This document shows positions 7,576-13,983 of a stretch of DNA of 13,983 bases, piece after piece. A program made the translations under genes and the position numbers. Positions within the stretch are counted from its first letter, which is position 1, and each line of letters opens with the position of its first letter. Source of the stretch: Bacteroidota bacterium (GTDB lineage Bacteria > Bacteroidota > Bacteroidia > J057); assembly GCA_004292985.1 (NCBI GenBank), contig RDXT01000820.1:1-13983 (forward strand), written 5' to 3'. Below the pieces are notes generated by a model. The model was not told where the DNA came from, searched no databases, and saw only the letters and a program-made list of their open reading frames with translations.

Positions 7576-10473
7576 ATGGGTTTTTGCTACTTTCACGGCA
7601 CGTGCGGCACGCTTCACAGGCGGATCATTCTCCTCCTGCTGTCTGCCCTCTCCACGGGCCTGCTGTGCCGGGCTTTTCCGGGAAAGTATCCTGTCCATAA
7701 CTTCACACCTTCCGACTACAAAGCCGGGATACAAAACATTGATTTTGCTCAGAACAGGGACATGACCCTGTTCGCGGCAAACAACCTCGGCATCCTTTCC
7801 TACAATGGAAGGTCATGGGAGCAGCACGCCTCCCAAACAGGCAAAAAGCAACGCTCCCTCGCCTTTGATGAACAAACAGACCGCCTGTATTTTGGCTCGC
7901 AGGGCGTGTTCGGGTACTTCACCGGAGACTGGAAGATGGTCTCACTTGTGGACAATATCCCCGCGTCTGCGCCCGACTTCGATGAGGTCTGGGATGTCTT
8001 CCTGCTCAACTCCAAAGCCTATTTCTGTACCTTTCAGGGCATTTATATCTATGACGGGCAGTCCGTGTCTGTGCTTACGCACCCGGATGGCTTTAACCGT
8101 ACCTTCAAAACCGACGGAAAGCTGTTTGTCCAGAGCAGACAGGGGCAACTTTTTGAAATAAAGGACCGCGAACTCCTCGCCCCGGCCTATCTGACCCCTA
8201 TGAGCAACGAGACCCTTGCCGGGATCATCCCGGAGGACGGCGGGTACCTGCTGATGTACAATTCGGGAAAGATCGAATTTACGACTCCCTTTGGGGTGGC
8301 AGGCAAATACAGCACCCTCAGCAAAGCCCTTCAGAGCAAGTATGTAAACCATGTGCTCCAGCTTTCAGACAACCGCCTGGCCATCTCTACCCAAACGGCG
8401 GGCCTCTTTCTGTTTGACCCGCAAAAACAAACCATCGAAAACATCCGGACCGCAGATGGCCTCTTGTCCAACGCCTGCCTGCGGACCTTTCAGGACTACT
8501 CCGGCAATCTGTGGGTAGGTATGCAAAACGGGATTGCGCTCGTTGATATCAACTCACCGATGCGTTTTATCAATCAGGAAATCAACATCCAGGGCAGCGG
8601 GTACGAAGCCTACCACAGAGACGAAGGCACCTATTATACCACCTCGGGCGGCATCTACTTTCTGGCTAACAACACTACACAAAGCGTGTTTCTTACCGGT
8701 ACCGAAGGCCCCTCCTATGGCATGCAAAACATCGCCGGGAAGCTGTATGCCGGTCATCACACCGGGCTTTTCCTGCTGGCAAACGGCACTGCCCGGCGGA
8801 TCGCACACACACACGGACTCTGGCAGGTAAAGCACCTTCAGTCAAACCCGGAATTTGCCATCGGAGGAACCTACTCGGGCCTGTATCTTTTCCGGATGAA
8901 TGGCAACATGGAGCTGCAGGGCGTCGGCAAAATCAGCGGATTTGAGGAGTCGAGCCGCTTTTTTGAAGAAGACCGGGAAGGCAAAATCTGGGTCGGGCAG
9001 TTCTACAAAGGCCTGTATCAGCTGGCGCTGTCGCCCGATCTGACAGCCGCCGCTGTTACGCAGATATCCGTGGGGCAGGGACTACCCGGAAATGAGCAGA
9101 TTGTGCTGAGCCGGATTGACAACGAACTTTATCTCGGTACCCCAAAGGGTGTATATAAACTCGATCCCTCCGGCAACCGCATCGTAAAGTCAGAAACCTT
9201 TTCCAGCGTGCTGGGTGAGCAGCAGGTCTATCTGCTGGTGCAGGACAATCAGAAAAACGTGCATGTCTATGCCGAGCATACAGCCGGATTTTTTAAACAG
9301 ATCAATGCCGGTAACTATACATTCGTGCCGTCCTCGCTGTTTCAGCTGCGCTATTCTTTCAATAATGACCTGCTCAACATTTCGGTGCATACCGATGACG
9401 GCGTGCTGTTTAATGCCAACGAAGGGTTTATCCAGTACCGGCCTGAACTGGAAAACCGCCTGGCCGCAGAAAAGCCCCTGATTATCAGCAAGGTAACCAA
9501 TGTGGCCGAAGACACCCTCTTATATGAACGCAAACTGTTTGGTGTACAATCAGAGAGCCTGCCGAGACTGACCGTTTCCTTCCGGGCCAAAGTGCTACAG
9601 TTTGAGGTAGAGGCATTTCAGTTTAATGAAGTAAACAACCAGCAGTTCCGCTATTGCCTCAAAGGCTTTGACGAAGGCTATGGAGAGTGGGTCCACACAA
9701 CGACCAAAGAATACACCAACCTCAAAGAGGGAGAGTACGAGTTCAGTGTGCAGACCAAAAACTTTCTGGGGCAGATCATCACCAGCCAGCCTCTTTTTCT
9801 GAAAGTAAACCCGCCCCCTCACCGAAGCCTGCCTGCGCGGATACTATATGTGCTGCTTGCCGCAGGGTCCTTATGGCTCTTATCCCGGCTGCAAAAACGC
9901 CATTACAAGCAGAAAACCGAATCGCTGGAAAATGCCAGACAAAGAGAACTGCTGAACAAACAGCAGGAACTCCTGGAAATAGAGCATCAGAAAGAGCAGG
10001 CTGTGCGGCAAATCGAAGAAGATAAAATGAAAAGCGAACTTCAGCACCTCAATAGCCTGCTGGCCGCCTCCACGATGAATTTGGTGGTGAAAAACGAATT
10101 TATGGAAACCATCAAAGGAGAGCTGGAAGAGGTGAAGCGAAAAGGAAAAAGCATCGAAACCAAACAGGCGCTGGAGAAAATTGTGAAGGAAATAGACACT
10201 ACCCTGCGGCTTCAGGAAGACTGGAAGCAGTTTGAATACCATTTTGACCAGATTCACGGAGACTTTCTGAACCGCTTGCGGGAGGACTTTCACGACCTCA
10301 CCCCCAATGAGCAGAAACTCTGCGTGCTGCTGCGCCTGAACCTGAGCACCAAGGAAATCTCCAACCTCATGAGTGTCTCCCTGCGGGGGGTAGAGATTGC
10401 CCGGTACCGGCTCCGCAAAAAGCTGGGGCTGGACCTGAGGCAAAACCTGTCGAAGTTTATCATGGAATATTAG
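7576..10473 (+). CDS. Membrane-spanning sensor-regulator: Reg_prop propeller, Y_Y_Y domain, LuxR-type HTH
   Basis: A 965-residue one-component regulator that would sense a ligand in the periplasm and control transcription in the cytoplasm. An N-terminal signal peptide lies at about 15-33 (HRRIILLLLSALSTGLL). Residues about 40-625 form beta-propeller repeats of the two-component-regulator type, such as YSGNLWVGMQNGIALVD (308-324) and REGKIWVGQFYKGLYQL (467-483). A Y_Y_Y domain spans about 665-745 (FRYCLKGFDEGYGEWV). One TM helix lies at about 754-771 (ARILYVLLAAGSLWLLSR), followed by a charged coiled coil to about 860. The C-terminus holds a LuxR-like helix-turn-helix at about 906-955 (LTPNEQKLCVLLRLNLSTKE, then ISNLMSVSLRGVEIARYRLR). 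No histidine-kinase or receiver domain is present, unlike hybrid two-component regulators. It is divergent from the beta-glucan operon, so its target and inducer are most simply that operon and a gluco-oligosaccharide; this is inference. Confidence 0.88.
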   Translation: MGFCYFHGTCGTLHRRIILLLLSALSTGLLCRAFPGKYPVHNFTPSDYKAGIQNIDFAQNRDMTLFAANNLGILSYNGRSWEQHASQTGKKQRSLAFDEQTDRLYFGSQGVFGYFTGDWKMVSLVDNIPASAPDFDEVWDVFLLNSKAYFCTFQGIYIYDGQSVSVLTHPDGFNRTFKTDGKLFVQSRQGQLFEIKDRELLAPAYLTPMSNETLAGIIPEDGGYLLMYNSGKIEFTTPFGVAGKYSTLSKALQSKYVNHVLQLSDNRLAISTQTAGLFLFDPQKQTIENIRTADGLLSNACLRTFQDYSGNLWVGMQNGIALVDINSPMRFINQEINIQGSGYEAYHRDEGTYYTTSGGIYFLANNTTQSVFLTGTEGPSYGMQNIAGKLYAGHHTGLFLLANGTARRIAHTHGLWQVKHLQSNPEFAIGGTYSGLYLFRMNGNMELQGVGKISGFEESSRFFEEDREGKIWVGQFYKGLYQLALSPDLTAAAVTQISVGQGLPGNEQIVLSRIDNELYLGTPKGVYKLDPSGNRIVKSETFSSVLGEQQVYLLVQDNQKNVHVYAEHTAGFFKQINAGNYTFVPSSLFQLRYSFNNDLLNISVHTDDGVLFNANEGFIQYRPELENRLAAEKPLIISKVTNVAEDTLLYERKLFGVQSESLPRLTVSFRAKVLQFEVEAFQFNEVNNQQFRYCLKGFDEGYGEWVHTTTKEYTNLKEGEYEFSVQTKNFLGQIITSQPLFLKVNPPPHRSLPARILYVLLAAGSLWLLSRLQKRHYKQKTESLENARQRELLNKQQELLEIEHQKEQAVRQIEEDKMKSELQHLNSLLAASTMNLVVKNEFMETIKGELEEVKRKGKSIETKQALEKIVKEIDTTLRLQEDWKQFEYHFDQIHGDFLNRLREDFHDLTPNEQKLCVLLRLNLSTKEISNLMSVSLRGVEIARYRLRKKLGLDLRQNLSKFIMEY

Positions 10474-10525
10474 TCCCGTGCCACAAAGTTCCTGTCCGGG
10501 GGTAGCATGTTAAGCCAAAATCTCA

Positions 10526-10548
10526 TAGCTTCGTCTGAAGAATTCTTC
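10526..10548 (+). promoter_or_regulatory. Weak promoter candidate and 12-base palindrome before the esterase gene
   Basis: In the 80-base gap after the regulator, TAGCTTCG (10526-10533) is one mismatch from the TAnnTTTG -7 box. A perfect palindrome GAAGAATTCTTC (10537-10548) follows, ending 5 bases before the esterase ATG. The palindrome could be an operator or a leader hairpin, or chance. No clear terminator for the upstream gene is seen in this gap. Confidence 0.25.
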
Positions 10549-10553
10549 CTGCC

Positions 10554-11198
10554 ATGCAACGACTTTCCCCCTTTGTACTGGTCCTGAGCTTTGTTCTGGC
10601 ATGCCAGCCCGCAACTCAAAAAACCGCTCCTGCCACGGACACCGAGCGGAAGGTGCTGCTGTTTTTTGGCAACAGCCTCACCGAAGGCTATGGGGTCGAG
10701 GCTGCTGAGTCCTTCCCGGCGCAGGTCCGGCAGAAGGTAGATTCGGCAGGCTTTGCCTATGAGGTTGTCATTGCAGGAGCCAGCGGCGAAACCAGTGCCG
10801 GAGGCCGCCAGCGCATCTCCTGGCTGCTCGAACAACAGCAGATAGATGTGTTTGTACTGGAACTGGGGGCCAATGACGGGCTGCGGGGCATAGACCCCGA
10901 AAGTACCCGGCGCAACCTTCAGGACATCCTTGACCAGGTGCTGAGCAAAAACCCCAAAGCGGCTGTTGTCATCGCTGGTATCAAGGTCCCACCCACCCAG
11001 GGGCCCGACTACGCCGAAAAATTCGAGATCCTCTTCCGCGAACTCGCGATGGTCAACCATACGGCATTTATCCCCTTCCTGCTCAAGGGAGTGGCTGGAA
11101 ATGAAGCACTTATGCTCCCCGACGGCATTCACCCCAATGCGGAAGGACATCGGGTGGTGGCAGAAAATGTGTGGAAGGTGGTAAAGGAAGTGTTGTGA
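10554..11198 (+). CDS. SGNH/GDSL lipoprotein esterase, TesA/arylesterase-like
   Basis: A 214-residue serine hydrolase of the SGNH (GDSL) family, related to TesA/TAP lysophospholipase-thioesterase enzymes. It probably hydrolyses short esters or lysolipids in the periplasm. The signal peptide ends FVLAC, so Cys17 is a likely lipid anchor; no acid-rich export signal follows it. Block I is FFGNSLTEGYG (37-47) with nucleophile Ser41. Block II gives Gly75 (AGASGET), block III LGANDG (104-109) with Asn107, and block V LPDGIHPNAEGH (188-199) with Asp190 and His193. All four invariant positions are present and the length is normal for the family. It starts 80 bases after the regulator and ends 13 bases before the sigma-factor gene, so the two could share a transcript. 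The family is secure; the physiological substrate is unknown. Confidence 0.92.
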   Translation: MQRLSPFVLVLSFVLACQPATQKTAPATDTERKVLLFFGNSLTEGYGVEAAESFPAQVRQKVDSAGFAYEVVIAGASGETSAGGRQRISWLLEQQQIDVFVLELGANDGLRGIDPESTRRNLQDILDQVLSKNPKAAVVIAGIKVPPTQGPDYAEKFEILFRELAMVNHTAFIPFLLKGVAGNEALMLPDGIHPNAEGHRVVAENVWKVVKEVL

Positions 11199-11211
11199 GA
11201 CCGCACACCCA

Positions 11212-11808
11212 ATGACAAGTCTGACGATGGGCACTTCGGGCGAAAAAAGCATCAGCCCCCGCGAAATACAAGCCGAATTGGCCCTGATAGACGCCGCCCG
11301 GCGTGATCCGGGGCAGTTCCGGGTGCTCTATGAGCGCTATCACGAGCGGCTGTACCTCTTTATCTGGAGAAGATGCAGCGACGAAAACCTCTGCGCCGAC
11401 CTCACACAGCAGGTCTTTCTCAAAGCCCTCCAGAAACTGGACCGCTACGAGTCCCGGGGCCTGCCCTTCTCGGCATGGCTCTGCCGGATTGCCCTCAACG
11501 AAGTGAACATGTACTACCGCCAGAGCAAAAGGCGGCGCACGATCCGGCTGGACCAGGCACAGCTGCCCGCCCTGGTCGCAGAAACCCGGCAGCCTTTCTC
11601 TGCGGAAAGTACAGAACTGATAGTCAAAGCCTTACAATTCCTGAAACCCGAAGAAGCAGAACTGATCCGCCTGCGTTTTTTTGAAGAAATGCCCTTCCGG
11701 GAGATCGGTCTTATCTTCGGCATCAGCGAAAACAACGCCAAGGTAAAGCTGTACCGGGTGCTCGGCAAGCTGAAAACATGGCTCACAAGCTGGGAGGATA
11801 GCAAATGA
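11212..11808 (+). CDS. ECF-type RNA polymerase sigma-70 factor
   Basis: A 198-residue extracytoplasmic-function sigma factor that would direct RNA polymerase to its own set of promoters. Sigma region 2 spans about 36-108: FRVLYERYHERLYLFIWRRC (core binding), then DLTQQVFLKALQKLDRYESR (-10 recognition) and LPFSAWLCRIALNEVNMYYR. Region 4 spans about 134-190: LQFLKPEEAELIRLRFFEEM, then PFREIGLIFGISENNAKVKL, the -35-binding helix-turn-helix. The length is usual for the group. The start is uncertain: Met1 has no ribosome-binding sequence at a proper distance, and Met6 (11227) would also leave all domains intact. The last four bases overlap the next gene as ATGA, a sign of translational coupling with the probable anti-sigma factor. 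No own promoter is obvious in the 13 bases before it, so it may be read from the esterase promoter. Confidence 0.93.
   Translation: MTSLTMGTSGEKSISPREIQAELALIDAARRDPGQFRVLYERYHERLYLFIWRRCSDENLCADLTQQVFLKALQKLDRYESRGLPFSAWLCRIALNEVNMYYRQSKRRRTIRLDQAQLPALVAETRQPFSAESTELIVKALQFLKPEEAELIRLRFFEEMPFREIGLIFGISENNAKVKLYRVLGKLKTWLTSWEDSK
11792..11797 (+). promoter_or_regulatory. Strong Shine-Dalgarno before the anti-sigma-like gene
   Basis: GGGAGG lies inside the end of the sigma-factor gene, 7 bases before the ATG at 11805. A clear Shine-Dalgarno sequence is uncommon at the other starts in this window. Together with the ATGA overlap it supports this start and coupled translation of the two genes. 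Confidence 0.55.
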
Positions 11809-12788
11809 AAAAATACGACATTCATACCGACGGCTCTCAGGCACCGGCACCTGAAAAGATCGCTGCGCAGCGTGATTTTGAGGGCCTGATGCATCGCTAC
11901 CAGGCAGAAGCCCCAAAACTGCGGCTCCGGAAACGCCTGTACCGCCTCGCGGCAGGAATAGGCCTCGCATCTCTGCTGCCACTGGCGCTGCTCGTATGGC
12001 CGGATACGCCGCTACCTGCGCCCGCGCCTGCAAGCGAAAATACCCCAGCCTCAGCGCCGGAAACCAATCCCCTGCCCCCGGATTTGGGAGAAGAGGTAAC
12101 TTCGCTGACTTTGCCGGAGGGCCTGCGGCTCACGGCACATAGCGGGGGCTTTCGCTACCGCTTCTGGGAACCGGGCGACGAAACACTGCCCGCAAGTCCT
12201 GTTCTTGGGATAGATATCATGAGCAATGGCCCACTGAGCCTCGTTGTGCCGCCTCAAAGCGGCTCTTTGACGGTGTTTCGCTACGACTCACTGGCAAAAA
12301 GCTGGAAAAAACTGCCTGTAGCAGCCACGCAGTCGCTACCAGAGGTCCCCTTGCCTCCGAAACCCCGGCAGCCAATGCGCCCTTTTGGAGTAAAACTGGC
12401 CAATCCGCAGGCTTATCCCGGATTTAAAGGCCGGGAAATCACCTATTGGGTGTATCTCCCGGGCGAAGGCAGTGCGGATCCCTGGGAATCAGGGCTGATC
12501 GGCACAGGCAAGGGCTGGGAGGATGTGCGGCTCCACAGCCGCAAAGAGGAAGTCTATGAACTGCGTTTTGCCCGCCAGGGTGCTGGCGGACAGCCGGAAT
12601 TCCGGACGGTCCGGGCGCGCTGGCTGGCCGATATCCGCACAGAAGCGGAGATGCAGGCCCTGATACAGCGGCAGGAAGCCGCTTACCGCGATTCACTTGC
12701 GGCGTACGAAAGAGGGTCGCAGCCCCTTCGCATAGATGCACAGCCCATACACCTGCCCGGCTCTGGTCGCTATCTGGTTACACATTAA
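11805..12788 (+). CDS. Single-pass membrane protein, probable anti-sigma factor
   Basis: A 327-residue protein with a cytoplasmic N-terminus of about 46 residues and a single TM helix at about 47-65 (YRLAAGIGLASLLPLALLVW). A Pro/Ala-rich linker (about 66-92, PAPAPASENTPASAPETNPL) and a periplasmic domain to the C-terminus follow. The periplasmic part is beta-rich, with proline-rich stretches (VPLPPKPRQP) and a charged helical segment near 280-310 (EAEMQALIQRQEAAYRDSLA). It shows no enzyme motif I recognise and no zinc-binding HxxxCxxC site of the common ZAS type. The ATGA overlap with the ECF sigma factor and the topology are those of an anti-sigma factor holding the sigma at the membrane. 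That role is inferred from position and layout, not from sequence family. The 15 bases to the convergent gene on the other strand hold no clear terminator. Confidence 0.7.
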   Translation: MKKYDIHTDGSQAPAPEKIAAQRDFEGLMHRYQAEAPKLRLRKRLYRLAAGIGLASLLPLALLVWPDTPLPAPAPASENTPASAPETNPLPPDLGEEVTSLTLPEGLRLTAHSGGFRYRFWEPGDETLPASPVLGIDIMSNGPLSLVVPPQSGSLTVFRYDSLAKSWKKLPVAATQSLPEVPLPPKPRQPMRPFGVKLANPQAYPGFKGREITYWVYLPGEGSADPWESGLIGTGKGWEDVRLHSRKEEVYELRFARQGAGGQPEFRTVRARWLADIRTEAEMQALIQRQEAAYRDSLAAYERGSQPLRIDAQPIHLPGSGRYLVTH

Positions 12789-12803
12789 GGCCGGGCTTTG
12801 CGC

Positions 12804-13712
12804 TCAACTGTCGGAGGGCGTGAGTTTGCGGTACAGGTTGTGAATGGCCAGAATTCCTACGCCAAACAGTACCGCTATCACAATCAGAACGGTATTTAGA
12901 GGCCCCTCTATTCCGAATGAAATCTTTATCAAAATCGTTGAAATAATAAACCCGGAGTTTCGGATCACTTTGCTGAAGTTGTCTGTATGCAAAAAGGATA
13001 GCAGCAACAGTAACACATCCGTCAGAATCAGGACAGTGAAAAACTCATCGAAAAATATTTTGTTGACATCTTTCATCGAAGCTACCATCTGGGTAATCGA
13101 GAAAAAGCTTTCGTACACCCATTTGCTGAGACTGAATACAGCCAGGATCAAAAATATGGGAACCAGACACATAGCCATGATATTTTTTATCCGGATAAAC
13201 CGTACCAGTTCCGAAGGCAACTCCTGGCTGCTCACCCGGTCTTTTGATGTAGCCTCATTCAATCTGTAAAAGGCATAAATCAGAAAAAACAGCACAAGCG
13301 TGGCCACCAGATCGTAGGTAAACTGAAGGTCGCCCTCTACCCTAAACCAATCGGAAGTGAGTTCCAGCCTGGACAAATCCTTAAACATCCTTCTGATGAT
13401 GATCAGGGTAATGATTTCATACTGCTTGCCGATATAAAAAGCGGTGGATTTGGGCAGATAATACACCAGCAGGTACACCTCATATATCAAGATAAAGGAG
13501 AAGGGGGTGTATATCGCTGCGATAGGGCTGCTCAGGAGGACCGAAGACTCATTTACCGGGAGGATATGAAGGTCTGCCAGCACGATCAGCAAGAGGTGCA
13601 GCACAAAACTTATGATGGCTACGGCAATAATGAGGACCTCGCTTCTTTCCTTGGTCTTGCCTGAGAGGAGCTTTGAATAAAAAAAGTCAAATAGCTTCCC
13701 GTTTTTATTCAT
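12804..13712 (-). CDS. Polytopic inner-membrane protein of unknown function
   Basis: A 302-residue integral membrane protein that I do not recognise by name. Hydrophobic segments lie at about 25-45, 62-86, 97-108 (short, next to IIRRMFKDLSR), 133-150, 177-196, 221-242, 251-268 and 272-291, so seven or eight helices are likely. A hydrophilic loop at about 152-175 (LNEATSKDRVSSQELPSELV) and a conserved-looking stretch YLPKSTAFYIGKQYEI (85-100) are its main landmarks. The frame stays open further upstream to an ATG at 13877. That longer version would overlap the AraC gene and add 55 basic, unstructured residues, so I chose the ATG at 13712, which opens MNKNGKLFDFF. It follows the AraC-family gene by 88 bases on the same strand and may be co-transcribed with it. 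Transport, channel or sensing roles are all possible; nothing in the sequence decides. Confidence 0.75.
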   Translation of the reverse strand: MNKNGKLFDFFYSKLLSGKTKERSEVLIIAVAIISFVLHLLLIVLADLHILPVNESSVLLSSPIAAIYTPFSFILIYEVYLLVYYLPKSTAFYIGKQYEIITLIIIRRMFKDLSRLELTSDWFRVEGDLQFTYDLVATLVLFFLIYAFYRLNEATSKDRVSSQELPSELVRFIRIKNIMAMCLVPIFLILAVFSLSKWVYESFFSITQMVASMKDVNKIFFDEFFTVLILTDVLLLLLSFLHTDNFSKVIRNSGFIISTILIKISFGIEGPLNTVLIVIAVLFGVGILAIHNLYRKLTPSDS

Positions 13713-13800
13713 AGCATACCCGTTAAATCTGGCTACCACGATGCCAGACTTCAGAACAACCCGATATATATGAAAATGTTTATATGAGCCTTTTCTCTTC

Positions 13801-13983
13801 CTACCCCTTCCGGTACTCCCCCGGTGCGAGTCCAATCTTCTTTTTAAAGATGCGGGAGAAATAAAACTCGGACTCAAATCCAGCCTTATAAGCGATTTCA
13901 GATACCGAAAGCGGCATTTCCTTGAGCATACGCGCCGCCTCTGTGATCCGGATGCCGAGATGGTACTGGCCGGGAGAAGTGCC
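13801..13983 (-). CDS. AraC-family transcriptional regulator, C-terminal HTH only, cut by window edge
   Basis: The last 60 residues of a DNA-binding protein whose start lies beyond the right edge; the stop codon (TAG) is at 13803-13801. The sequence begins GTSPGQYHLGIRITEAARML and continues with PLSVSEIAYKAGFESEFYFS, then RIFKKKIGLAPGEYRKG. This is the second helix-turn-helix and signature region of the AraC/XylS family, including the A-x-x-x-GF and YFSR-x-FKK-x-x-G-x-x-P-x-x-YR pattern. The effector domain is not visible, so it is unknown whether this is a plain AraC regulator or the end of a hybrid two-component system. Its target could be the membrane-protein gene 88 bases downstream. Confidence 0.93.
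   Translation of the reverse strand, partial: GTSPGQYHLGIRITEAARMLKEMPLSVSEIAYKAGFESEFYFSRIFKKKIGLAPGEYRKG

Noticed and set aside
9880..10443. Minus-strand open frame opposite the coiled coil and HTH of the regulator
   Set aside because: The Phe/Leu-rich translation is what antisense reading of Lys/Glu/Gln-rich coiled-coil codons gives; no independent support.
10470..11252. Minus-strand open frame (260 codons) opposite the esterase
   Set aside because: The plus strand here encodes a complete SGNH hydrolase with all catalytic blocks; the antisense frame is a shadow.
12786..12806. Possible bidirectional terminator between the convergent genes
   Set aside because: The short G/C stretch (AAGGCCGGGCTTT) forms at best a very small hairpin and has no proper T-run on either strand.
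13713..13877. Upstream start (13877) extending the membrane protein by 55 residues
   Set aside because: The extension overlaps the AraC-family gene in another frame and encodes a basic, unstructured stretch; the ATG at 13712 gives a more natural N-terminus.

Overview
The window looks like chromosomal DNA from a member of the Bacteroidota, probably a marine or environmental relative of the Saprospiria or Cytophagia. That placement is inference. It rests on lipoprotein signals with acidic residues after the cysteine, membrane-anchored Reg_prop/Y_Y_Y sensor-regulators, mostly absent Shine-Dalgarno sequences, a TAnnTTTG-type promoter box, and the style of the glucan-degradation genes.

Left half (1-7388, all minus strand): a tightly packed operon that reads as a beta-glucan (laminarin-like) utilisation locus. 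In transcription order it encodes (i) a secreted clan GH-A glycosidase fused to a C-terminal outer-membrane beta-barrel (4236-7388); (ii) a surface glycan-binding lipoprotein with an Ig-like domain and three homologous C-terminal modules (1866-4214); (iii) a GH16 endo-beta-1,3-glucanase lipoprotein (1006-1845); and (iv) the N-terminal 332 residues of a large cytoplasmic protein that resembles the cellobiose/beta-glucan phosphorylase type and runs off the left edge (<1-998). Gaps between these genes are 7 to 21 bases. No SusC/SusD pair is in view. The implied flow is: bind and cut beta-1,3-glucan at the surface, take up oligosaccharides, then possibly phosphorolyse them inside.

Centre (7389-10473): a 187-base AT-rich divergent intergenic region carries a perfect 12-base tandem repeat, a small dyad and a good TAnnTTTG box. 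It separates the operon from a plus-strand 965-residue membrane-spanning regulator (periplasmic propeller, Y_Y_Y domain, one TM helix, coiled coil, LuxR-like HTH), the probable regulator of the operon.

Right part (10554-12788, plus strand): a TesA-like SGNH/GDSL lipoprotein esterase, then an ECF sigma factor, then an overlapping membrane protein that is probably its anti-sigma factor. Finally, on the minus strand (12804-13983), come an unrecognised polytopic membrane protein and the last 60 residues of an AraC-family regulator cut by the right edge. No RNA genes, insertion sequences, CRISPR arrays or integration sites were seen. No gene-free stretch exceeds 187 bases.
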